From contig NZ_ML133853.1 of the NCBI RefSeq assembly GCF_003994255.1, forward strand, positions 165,941-229,940: a DNA stretch of 64,000 bases, read 5' to 3'. Positions 8,936 to 18,452 of this stretch are shown here, piece by piece (position 1 is the stretch's first letter; each line of letters starts with the position of its first letter). The notes under the pieces were generated by a model. That model was not told the DNA's origin and ran no database searches. It saw only the letters and a program-made list of their open reading frames with translations. The stretch comes from Brachybacterium paraconglomeratum. GTDB taxonomy: Bacteria > Actinomycetota > Actinomycetes > Actinomycetales > Dermabacteraceae. A program made the position numbers and the translations under genes.

Positions 8936-10039
8936 TCACTTCTTCCGCTTCTTCTTGCCCTTGTCCAGGGGGGAGCTCTTCGGCGGGGGCACCGGGAAGT
9001 CACCGGACTCCTCCTGCGCCCTGCGCCGCTCCTCGGCGGCCTTGGCGCGGGCCTCGCGGGCGCGCTGCAGCTTCTCCTCGTCGGAGAGCTTCTTGCCGCC
9101 CTTGTTCTTGGAGGTGGGCTGTACGCGGATGTTCCGCTCGGGCTCCGGATCGGGCTCGGCGACCTTCTTCGGCGGGGTGAAGTCCAGCGGCTCCAGACCC
9201 TTCCGCTCGCGCTTGGCGTTGATGCGCTCCTGGCGCTCCTTCTCCGCGTCGGAGCCGGGGGTGGGGGTCGCGCGGATGACGATGTACTGCTGGACGAAGG
9301 TCCACACGTTGGTGGTCAGCCAGTAGATGAGCACACCGATCGGCATGCCCGGCCCCGTGATCACGTAGATGAACGGGAGCATGTACAGCATCATCTTCTG
9401 GGTGCTGGCCATGGGGCCCTCGAGGGCGGCCTTGGGCATGTTCTTCATGGTCAGCGACTTCTGGGTGAAGAAGGTGACCGCGCACATCGCCGCGATGATG
9501 ATGCCGGCGACGATCTTGGTGGTGATCCCGCCGTCGCCGGAGTTCAGGAAGCTGTCGGCGATGGTGACGTTGCCGAGGATGGTCGAGTTGCTGGCGCTCT
9601 GGGCCAGCTCGGTGGTCAGGGGCCCGAAGGGCTTCCCCTCGGCCGCGTCGGGCAGCTTGTTGAACAGCACCCGGAACAGGCCGAAGAAGATCGGCATCTG
9701 GAGCAGCACCGGCAGGCAGGAGGAGAACGGGCTGGCGCCGGCCTCCTTGTAGACCGCCATGGTCTCCTCGGCCATCTTCTGCCGGGACTCCTGGTCGGTC
9801 TTGCCCTTGTACTTCTTCTGCACCGCCTGCAGCTCGGGCGAGACCATCTGCATCGCGCGCGAGGCGCGGATCTGGCGCACGAACAGCGGGATGATCAGGG
9901 TGCGGACCACGGCGGTGAGCCCGACGATGGACAGCACCCAGGTGATGCCCGAGTTCGGATCCATGAACAGCGACAGCACCGCATGGAACTTCACCATGAG
10001 CCATGCGACGGCCCACTCGATCGGATACAGGGGATTCAT
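8936..10039 (-). CDS. yidC: Membrane protein insertase YidC/Oxa1
   Basis: Inserts and folds membrane proteins, alone or with SecYEG. The protein is 367 aa from ATG 10039. The first membrane segment lies near residues 30-55 and ends in LIIPLFVRQIRASRAM, whose Arg is the hydrophilic-groove arginine. The cytoplasmic hairpin (PELQAVQKKYKGKTDQES) is followed by segments near 105-125 (PVLLQMPIFFGLFRVLF), 175-200 and 225-260. A C-terminal Lys/Arg-rich tail ending KGKKKRKK probably contacts ribosomes. No large periplasmic P1 domain is present, as in other Gram-positives. Confidence 0.96.
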   Translation of the reverse strand: MNPLYPIEWAVAWLMVKFHAVLSLFMDPNSGITWVLSIVGLTAVVRTLIIPLFVRQIRASRAMQMVSPELQAVQKKYKGKTDQESRQKMAEETMAVYKEAGASPFSSCLPVLLQMPIFFGLFRVLFNKLPDAAEGKPFGPLTTELAQSASNSTILGNVTIADSFLNSGDGGITTKIVAGIIIAAMCAVTFFTQKSLTMKNMPKAALEGPMASTQKMMLYMLPFIYVITGPGMPIGVLIYWLTTNVWTFVQQYIVIRATPTPGSDAEKERQERINAKRERKGLEPLDFTPPKKVAEPDPEPERNIRVQPTSKNKGGKKLSDEEKLQRAREARAKAAEERRRAQEESGDFPVPPPKSSPLDKGKKKRKK

Positions 10040-10124
10040 CGGCCTGGTCTTCCTGCCGCACGGATGCGCATGTCGTTCATGCGAGGTGCCGGCTGTGGTC
10101 GGGAGTCTCGGACAAGGGTAGGCC

Positions 10125-10448
10125 CTAGGGGGCCGGGTGCCGCAGTCGGCGTGGATTGCTCCACATGCCCGGCGCCGGGACCGGATCGAGGCCCCCGCGG
10201 GTCAGGGGGTTGCAGCGGAGGATCCGCCAGGTGGTGAGCAGGATCCCCTTGAGGGCCCCGTGCGTGCGCAGGGCGTCCATGCCGTACTGCGAGCAGACGG
10301 GGTCGTACCGGCAGGCGGGCGGGGTGTACGGCGAGATGCCCACCTGGTAGCCGCGCACCGGCAGCATCAGCAGCCGGCGCGGCAGGCGGCCCAGGCGCCG
10401 CAGCGCGCCCTCGCGACCTCGCGCGCGCTCCGGCGGGACGCCGCTCAC
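10125..10448 (-). CDS. yidD: Membrane insertion efficiency factor YidD
   Basis: A small membrane-associated protein that aids YidC-dependent insertion. The 107-aa protein starts at GTG 10448, overlapping the last codons of rnpA by 4 bp. The family core [20 protein letters not shown], then [16 protein letters not shown] and RILRCNPL, is intact, including the three conserved cysteines. It lies between rnpA and yidC as in most bacteria. Confidence 0.95.
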   Translation of the reverse strand: MSGVPPERARGREGALRRLGRLPRRLLMLPVRGYQVGISPYTPPACRYDPVCSQYGMDALRTHGALKGILLTTWRILRCNPLTRGGLDPVPAPGMWSNPRRLRHPAP

Positions 10449-10813
10449 CGCGACCGCTCCTCGCGGCGGGCGAGCTTGCGGGAGGCGGAGGCGAGCGCCG
10501 AGTCCACGTCCTCGCGGAGCTCGGCGAAGGGCTGAGCCTCGATGCCCGGCAGCGCCCGCAGCACGATCGCGCTGCCGGCGGGGAGGGTCTCGAGATGCGG
10601 GCGCACGATCTCGCGCAGGCGCCGGGTGACGCGGTTGCGCACCACGGCGTTGCCGATCTTCTTGGACACGACGAATCCCACGCGGGGTGCCTCCTCCTCC
10701 TGCGTGAGCAGGGTCAGGTGCACGACCACGTGGGATCGAGCGCTGCGCGCGCCACCGCGGGTGACCGCACGGAACTCGTCGCCGCTGTGGAGCCGGCGAC
10801 TAGACCAGTACAC
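10445..10813 (-). CDS. rnpA: Ribonuclease P protein component
   Basis: The protein subunit of RNase P, which helps the RNA subunit cut tRNA 5' leaders. The protein is 122 aa from GTG 10813. The central-cleft RNA-binding motif [14 protein letters not shown] is at 55-68, preceded by [12 protein letters not shown]. No other in-frame ATG or GTG is visible just upstream, so this start is favoured though not certain. It lies 35 bp after rpmH, the universal pairing, and overlaps yidD by 4 bp. Confidence 0.95.
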   Translation of the reverse strand: MYWSSRRLHSGDEFRAVTRGGARSARSHVVVHLTLLTQEEEAPRVGFVVSKKIGNAVVRNRVTRRLREIVRPHLETLPAGSAIVLRALPGIEAQPFAELREDVDSALASASRKLARREERSR

Positions 10814-10848
10814 GACGACGTGACGCCTCGGCCCTGGTCACCGTCGTC

Positions 10849-10986
10849 TCAGGCGGAGAGCTCGGCGCGGCCCTTGGCGCGACGGGCGTTCAGGATGCTG
10901 CGGCCGGCGCGGGTGCGCATGCGGGCGCGGAAGCCGTGCTTCTTGGCGCGGCGGCGGTTGTTCGGCTGGAACGTGCGCTTGCTCAT
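10849..10986 (-). CDS. rpmH: 50S ribosomal protein bL34
   Basis: A 45-aa protein from ATG 10986 to a TGA at 10849-10851. It begins [20 protein letters not shown] and ends [15 protein letters not shown]. This is a near-textbook bL34: strongly basic with the conserved RTFQPN start and GFRARMRT centre. It is the first gene of the minus-strand group that runs to parB. Its promoter must lie in the rpmH-dnaA intergenic region. Confidence 0.98.
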   Translation of the reverse strand: MSKRTFQPNNRRRAKKHGFRARMRTRAGRSILNARRAKGRAELSA

Positions 10987-11435
10987 GGTTCTCCTCGATC
11001 GTGGGCACGGGCGTGCCCCTCGCGGTGGCGTGTGGTCTGCTGCGCGAACGGATGTCCGGGCGCACCCGCCGGGGCGGGGCGGCTGCCGTGTCCCACATCG
11101 GGACGGTGCCGTCGGGCGGCGCGCAGCGCTGACTGCACGATTTTAGGCGCGGGGGTGCACGGGGTCAACGGAGGAGCCCCGTTGAGGGCCGGTTGTGGCC
11201 CGATTCTCACTTCCGGGGGCGTGTCGTGACGGCCCCGAGGGCCCGTCGTGCCCTTCGGGTCCTGTCCCTCCGACCCAGCGACGCCCGACGGGGCGGCGCC
11301 GCTCACATCGTCACGGTCGTCCCGGTCACGTCGGAGGCGGTTCCCCGACCTGTTGTCCACATCAGCGATCCACAGCGGTGAGGATAATGTGGAAAACTGT
11401 GGCGACCCGCGCCCGAGACCTGAGGGGGACACCTG
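10987..11435. promoter_or_regulatory. rpmH-dnaA intergenic region with divergent promoters and DnaA boxes
   Basis: 449 bp between two divergent genes. DnaA boxes near the dnaA end: TTGTCCACA at 11353-11361 (perfect) and TGTGGAAAA at 11388-11396 (TTTTCCACA on the minus strand, one mismatch), plus a weaker CGATCCACA. GATAAT near 11383 could be a -10 for dnaA, so DnaA binding there fits autoregulation. The rest holds the rpmH promoter and leader. No gene was seen. Confidence 0.65.
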
Positions 11436-13136
11436 ATGCCGGAGGCGAACGCCGACGCGATCTGGGACAGCACGCTGAGCATCCTGCGCCGCGACGACAC
11501 CGTCTCCCAGCGTGTGATGGCCCTGCTCACCCTCTCCCGCCTGATGGCCGTGGTCGCGGACACCGCCCTGCTCGCCGTGCCCTCCACCTCGGCGAAGGAG
11601 CTGATCGAGAACCGGATCGCGGGCTCCCTGAAGGCCGCCCTCAGCGAGGCCACCGGCAAGGACCTCCGCTTCGCCGTGACGGTCGACGAGTCGCTGCTGC
11701 TGGAGGGGGACGACGAGGACGAGGCCCCTGCACCGCCGCTGACCTCCTCCTCGACCGCCCGCAGTGCACATCCTGTGGACAACGATGTGGACAGTTCCAC
11801 GGGGGGTGTCCACACCCCGCCCTTCCGTCGTGGACGGGGCTCCGTGCTCCCCTCCGAGCCCGCCTCCGGCCGGCCCGCGCTGCCCTCGAGCAGCACCCCG
11901 GACTCGGCCGCCTCCGCCGCCTCGCGCTTCGGCCGCGGGGAGGACGAGTTCCACGGCTCCGCGGCCGACGATCCCAGCGCCTATGCGGGGATGTCCGCCC
12001 TCAGCGGCGCCTCCGCCCCCTCCCCGGGACCGGCGCCGCCCCGCCCCGCCCCCGCCGGCGGCGCCTTGACCCTCGGCGAGGACTCGCGCCTGAACAGCAA
12101 ATACACCTTCGACACCTTCGTGATCGGCTCCTCGAACCGCTTCGCGCAGGCGGCCGCGTCGGCCGTCGCGGAGACGCCCGCGAAGGCGTACAACCCGCTG
12201 TTCATCTACGGCGGATCCGGTCTGGGCAAGACCCACCTGCTGCACGCGGTGGGCCACTACGCCCAGAGCCTCTACCCCGACGTGGTGGTGCGCTACGTGA
12301 ACTCGGAGGAGTTCACCAACGAGTTCATCAACTCAGTGCAGTCCGGCCAGTTCGGCAAGGCGCAGGAGTTCCAGCGCCGCTATCGCGACATCGACATCCT
12401 GCTGATCGACGACATCCAGTTCCTGCAGCGAGCGCCGGAGACGATGGAGGCGTTCTTCCACACCTTCAACACGCTCTACAACTCGGACAAGCAGATCGTG
12501 ATCACCTCGGACCTGCCGCCGAAGGAGCTCGGCGGCTTCGAGGACCGGATGCGCTCCCGCTTCGAGATGGGCCTGATGACGGACGTGCAGCCGCCGGACC
12601 TCGAGACCCGCATCGCGATCCTGCGCAAGAAGGTCGCCCAGGAGAACACCGGCGAGGTGCCGCACGAGGTGCTGGAGTACATCGCCAGCCACATCGCCAC
12701 GAACATCCGCGAGCTCGAGGGCGCCCTGATCCGCGTGCAGGCGCTGCACTCCCTCTCCCGCCAGCCGATGGACGTCACCCTCGCCGAGTCCGTGCTGAAG
12801 GATCTGCTCTCCCACGACGACGGCGCGCAGATCACCGCCTCGACGATCATCGCCCAGACCGCGACCTACTTCGGGCTCTCGGTGGAGGAGATCGTGGGCA
12901 CCGGCCGCAGTCGGCGCCTGGTCTCCGCGCGGCAGATCGGCATGTACCTGTGCCGGGAGCTGACGGACATGCCGCTGATCCGCATCGGCGAGGAGTTCGG
13001 CGGCCGCGACCACACCACCGTCATGCACGCGAACAAGAAGATCAGCGAGCTGATGAAGGAGCGTCGGGCGATCTTCAACCAGGTCACGGAGCTCACGGCG
13101 AGGATCAAGAGCTCGAGCTCCTCGGCCCGGCAGTGA
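11436..13136 (+). CDS. dnaA: Chromosomal replication initiator DnaA
   Basis: Binds DnaA boxes as an ATP-dependent filament, melts the origin and recruits helicase. The 566-aa protein starts at ATG 11436. Domain I spans about 1-90. Domain II (about 95-215) is an unusually long Ser/Pro/Ala-rich acidic linker. Domain III starts near 220 ([19 protein letters not shown]), with Walker [10 protein letters not shown] near 259 and Walker B LLIDDIQF. Domain IV carries the DNA-binding signature [14 protein letters not shown] near 522. The linker region [12 protein letters not shown] is encoded by DNA that itself contains DnaA boxes. Confidence 0.98.
   Translation: MPEANADAIWDSTLSILRRDDTVSQRVMALLTLSRLMAVVADTALLAVPSTSAKELIENRIAGSLKAALSEATGKDLRFAVTVDESLLLEGDDEDEAPAPPLTSSSTARSAHPVDNDVDSSTGGVHTPPFRRGRGSVLPSEPASGRPALPSSSTPDSAASAASRFGRGEDEFHGSAADDPSAYAGMSALSGASAPSPGPAPPRPAPAGGALTLGEDSRLNSKYTFDTFVIGSSNRFAQAAASAVAETPAKAYNPLFIYGGSGLGKTHLLHAVGHYAQSLYPDVVVRYVNSEEFTNEFINSVQSGQFGKAQEFQRRYRDIDILLIDDIQFLQRAPETMEAFFHTFNTLYNSDKQIVITSDLPPKELGGFEDRMRSRFEMGLMTDVQPPDLETRIAILRKKVAQENTGEVPHEVLEYIASHIATNIRELEGALIRVQALHSLSRQPMDVTLAESVLKDLLSHDDGAQITASTIIAQTATYFGLSVEEIVGTGRSRRLVSARQIGMYLCRELTDMPLIRIGEEFGGRDHTTVMHANKKISELMKERRAIFNQVTELTARIKSSSSSARQ
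11774..11814. promoter_or_regulatory. DnaA boxes inside the dnaA coding sequence
   Basis: TGTGGACAA at 11774-11782 is a perfect TTGTCCACA on the minus strand. TGTGGACAG at 11786-11794 and GTGTCCACA at 11806-11814 each have one mismatch. All three lie in the disordered domain II region, where codon choice is least constrained. They may extend the origin or feed back on dnaA transcription. Confidence 0.6.
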
Positions 13137-13624
13137 CGCGGGAATGACGCGGCAGTGACGCAGCCGACCGCGTGAGCATGCCGGAGAATGTCATCCCAGG
13201 TCAGGCCGACGTTCTCCCCAATTGTGGATAACTCTGTGGACAGTGTGGAATGACGAGCATCTGCGCAGGAGCCGATGTGCATGGAGGAATGACAAGAATC
13301 TGACGGCGGCGGCGATCCGTGCACAGGTCGTGCACGAGCTTCCTGTGATTGTCGACGAGTCGTCCACGTCGACAGTGTCGGCTATGACCTGCTGAGATGT
13401 CGGTTATCCACGAGATCCACAGCCGTGATGATGAGGTCTGTAGGTTCTTGCTCGTCGTGGATGTGGAGGGCGGGGGGTCGGCAGCAGCGGCCGAGGAGCA
13501 CGGAGGAGCAGGGGCGGAAGTCAAGGATCTGCGGCGGTGTGTCGTCGGACGGCTCCGAGAACCGATACGCTGTCCACCGTTCGATCACGATCAGGCTTTC
13601 GACCACTGTGAAGGAGTGGCAACG
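13137..13624. promoter_or_regulatory. oriC: dnaA-dnaN intergenic region, likely oriC
   Basis: 488 bp without a convincing gene, the usual oriC position in actinobacteria. DnaA boxes: TGTGGATAA at 13223-13231 (perfect TTATCCACA, minus strand), TGTGGACAG at 13235-13243, a weaker TGTGGAATG at 13244-13252, and TTATCCACG at 13404-13412. A further GATCCACAG follows near 13415. The segment is less GC-rich than flanking genes, but no long AT-rich unwinding element stands out. The dnaN promoter should lie in its right third. Confidence 0.7.
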
Positions 13625-14749
13625 GTGAAGTTCCACCTCGACCGCGGCGTCCTCGGCGACGCCGTCTCCTGGGCCACCCGCACCCTCCCTGTCCGTCCGG
13701 CGATGCCGATCCTGCAGGGCGTGCGCATCGTCGCCGATGCGGGCGGCGAGCTGCAGCTCTCGACCTTCGACTACGAGGTCAGCGCCCAGATCCGTCTCGA
13801 GGCGGAGATCGAGCAGCCGGGCGAGGTGCTGGTCCAGGGGCGCATGCTCTCGGACATCGTCCGCGCCCTGCCGAACAAGGACGTCACCGTCGCGCTCGAG
13901 GGCACGAAGCTCCAGGTCCGCTGCGGCAGCGCCCGCTTCGCGCTCGCGACCCTCCCGGTCGAGGAGTACCCGCAGCTGCCCACCATGCCCCCGGTCGCCG
14001 GCACCGTCGCGGCCGACGTGTTCGCCGAGGCGATCTCGCAGGTCACCGTCGCGGCCTCGAAGGACGACACCCTCCCGCTGCTGACCGGCGTGAAGGTCGA
14101 GATCAGCGGCGAGACCATGACCCTGATGGCCACCGACCGCTACCGCCTGGCGCTGCGCGAGCTGACCTGGAACCCCTCGTCGCCCGGCGCCGAGCTCACC
14201 GCCCTGGTCCGCGGCCGCACCCTCCACGAGGTCGCCCGCTCGCTCGCGACCGGCGGCGGCGTCGAGATCGCGCTGTCCGACGAGGACTCCGCGAACCTGA
14301 TCGGCTTCGAGGCCGGCGGCCGCCGCACCACCTCCACCCTCGTCGACGGCGACTACCCGCCGGTGCGACGCCTGTTCCCCGAGACCACCGCGATCACTGC
14401 CGTCGTCTCCACCGGCGCGCTGATCGACGCGGTCAAGCGCGTCTCCCTGGTCGCCGAGCGGAACACTCCCGTGCGCCTGTCCTTCTCCGAGGGCCAGGTC
14501 GCGCTCGAGGCCGGCGCCGGCGACGACGCCCAGGCCAGCGAGGTGCTCGAGGCACAGCTCGAGGGCGAGGACCTCGTCGTCGGCTTCAACTCGGGCTTCC
14601 TGCTCGACGGCCTCGGCGCGCTCGGCAGCGAGTTCGCCCGCCTGACCTTCACCGACTCGATCAAGCCCTCGGTGATGACCGGGCAGGACTCGCTCGAGGG
14701 CGAGCCCGACAACTCCTACCGGTACCTCATCATGCCGATGCGGATCTGA
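13625..14749 (+). CDS. dnaN: DNA polymerase III sliding clamp (beta subunit)
   Basis: A ring-shaped processivity factor for replication and repair polymerases. The 374-aa protein starts at GTG 13625 (VKFHLDRGVLGDAVSWATR), behind GAAGGAG. The frame is open upstream, but the residues before this GTG look random. Three clamp folds are present: TLPVRPAMPILQGVRI in the first, LMATDRYRLALREL in the second, and the C-terminal YRYLIMPMRI, which forms part of the peptide-binding pocket. Length is normal. recF follows after 19 bp. Confidence 0.98.
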   Translation: MKFHLDRGVLGDAVSWATRTLPVRPAMPILQGVRIVADAGGELQLSTFDYEVSAQIRLEAEIEQPGEVLVQGRMLSDIVRALPNKDVTVALEGTKLQVRCGSARFALATLPVEEYPQLPTMPPVAGTVAADVFAEAISQVTVAASKDDTLPLLTGVKVEISGETMTLMATDRYRLALRELTWNPSSPGAELTALVRGRTLHEVARSLATGGGVEIALSDEDSANLIGFEAGGRRTTSTLVDGDYPPVRRLFPETTAITAVVSTGALIDAVKRVSLVAERNTPVRLSFSEGQVALEAGAGDDAQASEVLEAQLEGEDLVVGFNSGFLLDGLGALGSEFARLTFTDSIKPSVMTGQDSLEGEPDNSYRYLIMPMRI

Positions 14750-14768
14750 GGGAGGGCGAGCTCCCTCC

Positions 14769-16028
14769 GTGCACCTGACCGCGCTCGAACTCACCGACTT
14801 CCGCTCCTACCGGCAGCTGAGCCTGCCCGTCCGTCCCGGCATCACCGTCATGGTGGGCCCGAACGGGCAGGGCAAGACCAACATCGTCGAGGCGCTGTGG
14901 TACCTCGCGACGCTCTCGAGCCATCGCGTCCCCCACGACGCCGCGCTCGTGCACCGCGGCGAGTCCACCGCGATCGTCCGCGCGAGCTTCGAACGCGCCG
15001 GCCGGCCGCTGCAGATCGACCTCGAGATCACCCCCGGCAAGGCGAACCGCGCCCGGCTCCAGGGACAGAACGTCTCCCGGCTGAGTGACCTGCTCGGCGA
15101 GGTGCGGGCGGTGCTCTTCGCCCCGGAGGACCTGGGACTGGTCAAGGCCGATCCCGAGGGCAGGCGCCGCTTCCTCGACGAGCTCCTGTTCGAGATCGCG
15201 CCCCGCTTCGCCTCGATCAAGGCCGACTACGACCGGGTCCTCAAGCAGCGCGGCAACCTGCTCAAGCAGATGCGCTCGATGCGGCGCGGCGGCTCGGGAC
15301 GCAGCGTCGGCGGGCTGGACCCGGCCGAGTCGGCGGCCTCCACGCTCGAGGTCTGGGACCAGCAGCTCGCCCGTCACGGCGCCGAGCTGCTGCGCGCCCG
15401 GCTCCACCTCGTGAACCGTCTGCGCCCCCACCTGGGGTACTCCTACCTGCGGGTCTCGACCGACGAGGGGGCCGAGCAGGCGCTCGACCTGCCCCCTGAC
15501 CAGCGCGGCGAGGTCGCCTCCCCGGCGGACGTCCGCTACCGCTCCGACGTGCTCGACGAGCTCGGCGCCGCGCCCGGGGAGCTTCCCGGCACCCGCGAGA
15601 TCCACGACGCCCTGCTCGCCCTGGTCTCCGCACGGCACGACGAGGAGATCGACCGCGGCACGAACCTCACCGGCCCGCACCGCGACGACCTGGAGATCCG
15701 CCTGCACGACTTCCCCGCGAAGGGCTACGCGAGCCACGGCGAGTCCTGGTCCCTCGCGCTCGCCCTGCGCCTGGCCAGCTACGACCTGCTGCGCCTCGAG
15801 GAGGGCGACCTCGGCGACGGCGAGCCGATCCTGATCCTCGACGACGTCTTCAGCGAGCTGGACGTCCATCGCCGCGAGCGGCTCGGCAGGATCGTCACCG
15901 ACGCCTCGCAGGTGCTGATCACGACCGCGAACGACACCGACATCCCCGCCTCCCTCGACGGCGAGATCCACGTGGTCGACGTGACGCTCGGCGAGGCGGT
16001 CCCGCGCAGCGGGGGCGGGCTGCGATGA
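14769..16028 (+). CDS. recF: DNA replication/repair ATPase RecF
   Basis: An SMC-like ATPase that helps load RecA at single-strand gaps. The 419-aa protein starts at GTG 14769 (MHLTALELTDFRSYR), a typical RecF start. Walker A GPNGQGKTN is near 30-38, the signature region is around GYASHGESWSLALALRLA, and Walker B ILILDDVFSELD is near 357. It overlaps the next gene by 4 bp (ATGA), indicating coupling. Confidence 0.97.
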   Translation: MHLTALELTDFRSYRQLSLPVRPGITVMVGPNGQGKTNIVEALWYLATLSSHRVPHDAALVHRGESTAIVRASFERAGRPLQIDLEITPGKANRARLQGQNVSRLSDLLGEVRAVLFAPEDLGLVKADPEGRRRFLDELLFEIAPRFASIKADYDRVLKQRGNLLKQMRSMRRGGSGRSVGGLDPAESAASTLEVWDQQLARHGAELLRARLHLVNRLRPHLGYSYLRVSTDEGAEQALDLPPDQRGEVASPADVRYRSDVLDELGAAPGELPGTREIHDALLALVSARHDEEIDRGTNLTGPHRDDLEIRLHDFPAKGYASHGESWSLALALRLASYDLLRLEEGDLGDGEPILILDDVFSELDVHRRERLGRIVTDASQVLITTANDTDIPASLDGEIHVVDVTLGEAVPRSGGGLR

Positions 16029-16840
16029 ACGGCGGTGCTCCGCGCCCGAGGATCGCGAACCCGTACGGGCTCGGCACCTGGAGCGGGGCAGCGGCGGGGT
16101 CCGAGGAGCAGTCGACCTCGCCGACGGCTCCGGCTGCCGTGCCCGTGCGGGGCGGTGCCCGGAACGGGGACGGTGCCGAGCGTGCCCGCGGCGGAGCGCG
16201 GCCGGGCGGCGAGGAGGCTCGTGGGTCCGTCGCGTCCCGCTCCGGCGCACCGACGCCCGTCGGCCCCGGGGATCCCGACCGCGAGGAGCAGGTGCTCTAC
16301 GATCCGCCGGACCTGCCGGCGCCGGCGGATCCCTTCGAGCTCGCCCGCCGCACCGTCAACCGCTCCCGTGCCGCCGCCCGCGACCGCGGCCTCTTCCCGA
16401 TCTCCGCGAAGACGCAGGCCAGGGACGTGCGCGACCGGTCCGGCCGGGCGCCCGGCTACTCCGGCTCGCGCCCGGACCCGCGGGACCCGCAGGGCATCGA
16501 GCTGGTGCTGAAGAAGGTGCTGGGGAACCTCGGCTGGAACGCCGGGATGAGCACCGGACGGGTGCTGGACGAGTGGGACGAGATCGTCGGCGAGCGGCTC
16601 GCGACGCACTGCCGCCCGGTCTCCTTCGAGGACGGGGTGCTGGTGGTCAGCGCCTCCTCCTCGGCGTGGGCGGCGCAGCTGCGGATGCTCACCCCGCAGC
16701 TGATCACCACCATCGAGGAGCACGTCGGCTCCCACGTCGTCTCGGAGCTGAAGGTCACCGGCCCGGCCGCCGCCGAGCGCAGCTGGAAGAAGGGCCGACG
16801 GACGGTGACCTGGCGCGGACCCCGGGATACGTATGGCTGA
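16025..16840 (+). CDS. DUF721/DciA-family protein
   Basis: A 271-aa protein, start ATG 16025 overlapping the recF stop. The first 150 residues are Gly/Ala/Pro/Arg-rich and look disordered. The DUF721 domain is at about 155-255 (IELVLKKVLGNLGW..VLDEWDEIVGERLATHCRPV..LVVSASSSAWAAQLRML). DciA proteins help load replicative helicase in many bacteria, and this gene occupies the conserved slot after recF. The stop codon lies within the first copy of a 54-bp tandem repeat, so the last two residues are encoded next to repeat DNA. Confidence 0.9.
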   Translation: MNGGAPRPRIANPYGLGTWSGAAAGSEEQSTSPTAPAAVPVRGGARNGDGAERARGGARPGGEEARGSVASRSGAPTPVGPGDPDREEQVLYDPPDLPAPADPFELARRTVNRSRAAARDRGLFPISAKTQARDVRDRSGRAPGYSGSRPDPRDPQGIELVLKKVLGNLGWNAGMSTGRVLDEWDEIVGERLATHCRPVSFEDGVLVVSASSSAWAAQLRMLTPQLITTIEEHVGSHVVSELKVTGPAAAERSWKKGRRTVTWRGPRDTYG

Positions 16841-16992
16841 TCGACGTGCTGCGAGGGACGAGCGGTAGGAGATCAGCGGGTGGGTGGAGCCTGATCGACG
16901 TGCTGCGAGGGACGAGCGGTAGGAGATCAGCGGGTGGGTGGAGCCTGATCGACGTGCTGCGAGGGGCGAGTGGTAGGAGATCAGCGGGTGGG
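16837..16992. repeat. 54-bp tandem direct repeat, about 2.9 copies
   Basis: Copies start at 16837, 16891 and 16945. Copies 1 and 2 are identical over 54 bp. Copy 3 has two substitutions in its middle and diverges at its end. Each unit starts with CTGATCGACG and contains GATCAG at offset 34-39, so each can form a CTGATC/GATCAG stem. The 54-bp length is a multiple of 3, leaving open frames across it, but none has a start or an RBS of its own. It lies between the dciA stop and the FMN riboswitch. Confidence 0.95.
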
Positions 16993-17095
16993 CGCCGGGT
17001 AGTGCGTCTGATGGATGGGCGGCGGCGTTCATCCGCCGTCATCCTCCCGGCCGACCCTGCTACGGTGTGCTCTCGACGAGCTGATGATGCTCGCG

Positions 17096-17222
17096 TGCAC
17101 TGGGGTCGGTGAAATTCCGAGCCGGCGGTGACAGTCCGCGACCCGAGGGCCCATGGCCCGAGGCTGACCAGGTGGAACTCCTGGACCGACGGTGAGAGTC
17201 CGGATGGGAAGCGCACGCGGTC
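17096..17222 (+). ncRNA. FMN riboswitch (RFN element)
   Basis: The sequence carries the conserved RFN blocks in order: GGGGTCGGTGAAATTCCGA (17102-17120), GCCGGCGGTGACAGTCCGCG (17121-17140), CTGACCAGGTGGAACTCCTG (17164-17183), GACCGACGGTGAGAGTCCGG (17184-17203) and ATGGGAAGCGCACG. This aptamer binds flavin mononucleotide and represses riboflavin genes when FMN is abundant. It lies 112 bp upstream of ribD. The GC-rich stretch after it (17223-17330) presumably holds the expression platform. Confidence 0.97.
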
Positions 17223-17334
17223 GACGTCGCCTGGCGTCCCTGCCGACCCTCCGGGCCCGGCCGGCGCCCCCGGTGACGTCGTCCCCTTACTTCCTCTCCC
17301 TCCGGGACCGCGAGCAGCGGACGGAGGAGAGGCC

Positions 17335-18435
17335 ATGGACCCCGGCACCACGCAGGACGCTGCGAGGATCACCCCTGCGGAGATCGCCGCGTTGCGCCGC
17401 GCACTCGAGATCGCCGCGGACCCCGCTGTGCCGCTCGGCCCGAACCCCCGCGTCGGCTGCGTGCTCCTCGCCGCCGACGGGACGATCCTCGCCGAGGGCC
17501 ATCACCGCGGGGCCGGCACCGCCCACGCCGAGGCCGACGCCCTCGCCCGTGCCCGGGAGCTGCCGGGTGCCCCCGCGGCCCTGCGCGGCGCGACGGCCGT
17601 GGTCACCCTCGAGCCCTGCGACCACACCGGTCGCACCGCCCCCTGCACCCAGGCGCTGCTCGAGGCCGGGATCGCCCGTGTCGTCATCGCGAGGCGCGAC
17701 CCGAACCCGCAGGCCGCAGGCGGCATCGACCGCCTGCACGCGGCCGGGGTCGAGGTCGTCGGCGACGTCCCCGCCGAGCTCGCCGCCACCGCGGCGGCCC
17801 TGAACCGAGGCTGGGAGCACGGCCTCGTCCATGCCCGGCCCCTGGTCACGGCGAAGACCGCGCTCACCCTCGACGGGCGCGCTGCCGCGGCCGACGGCAC
17901 CAGCCGGTGGATCACCGGCCCCGCCGCCCGCGAGGAGGTGCACCGGCTGCGCACCACCTGCGACGCCGTCCTCGTCGGCACCGGGACCGCCCGCAGCGAC
18001 CGCCCCACGCTCACGGCCCGTCGGCCGGACGGGACCCTGCACCCCCGCCAGCCGCTGCGCGTCGTGATGGGCACCTCCGAGGCGCCGGACCTTCCCGCCG
18101 TCGACGGGGCCGGCGAGGCGCTGCACCTGCCCACCCGCGACCCGTCGGCCGTGCTCGCGACGCTCTTCGACCGCGGGATCCGGCACGTGCTGCTCGAGGG
18201 CGGGCCCACCCTCGCCGCCGCCTTCCTCCGCGCCGGGCTCGTCGACGAGCTGATCGTGCACCTGGCCCCCACCCTGCTCGGCGCCGGCCGTCCCGGCGTC
18301 GCCGACCTCGGGATCACCACCCTCGCCCAGCGGCTCGACCTCGAGCTCACGGACGTCGCCTCGCTGCCCACCCCGGGCGGCGCGAGGGACCTCCGCCTCA
18401 CCCTCCGTCCCCGCACCACCCCCGCCCCGGCCTGA
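17335..18435 (+). CDS. ribD: Bifunctional riboflavin deaminase/reductase RibD
   Basis: Deaminates the pyrimidine product of GTP cyclohydrolase II and then reduces its ribose. The 366-aa protein starts at ATG 17335 behind GGAGGAGAGG; the frame is open further upstream, but that part is riboswitch RNA. The N-terminal deaminase has the zinc motif HAEADAL and LEPCDHTGRTAPC. The reductase domain begins near residue 160 (VTAKTALTLDGRAAAADGTSRW). It is first in ribD-ribE-ribBA-ribH, controlled by the FMN riboswitch. Confidence 0.97.
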   Translation: MDPGTTQDAARITPAEIAALRRALEIAADPAVPLGPNPRVGCVLLAADGTILAEGHHRGAGTAHAEADALARARELPGAPAALRGATAVVTLEPCDHTGRTAPCTQALLEAGIARVVIARRDPNPQAAGGIDRLHAAGVEVVGDVPAELAATAAALNRGWEHGLVHARPLVTAKTALTLDGRAAAADGTSRWITGPAAREEVHRLRTTCDAVLVGTGTARSDRPTLTARRPDGTLHPRQPLRVVMGTSEAPDLPAVDGAGEALHLPTRDPSAVLATLFDRGIRHVLLEGGPTLAAAFLRAGLVDELIVHLAPTLLGAGRPGVADLGITTLAQRLDLELTDVASLPTPGGARDLRLTLRPRTTPAPA

Positions 18436-18452
18436 CCAGGAAGGACACCACC

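Noticed and set aside
15779..17032. Repeat-containing frame encoding a periodic peptide over the 54-bp repeats
   Set aside because: Antisense to dciA and recF; the periodicity follows from a repeat length divisible by three.
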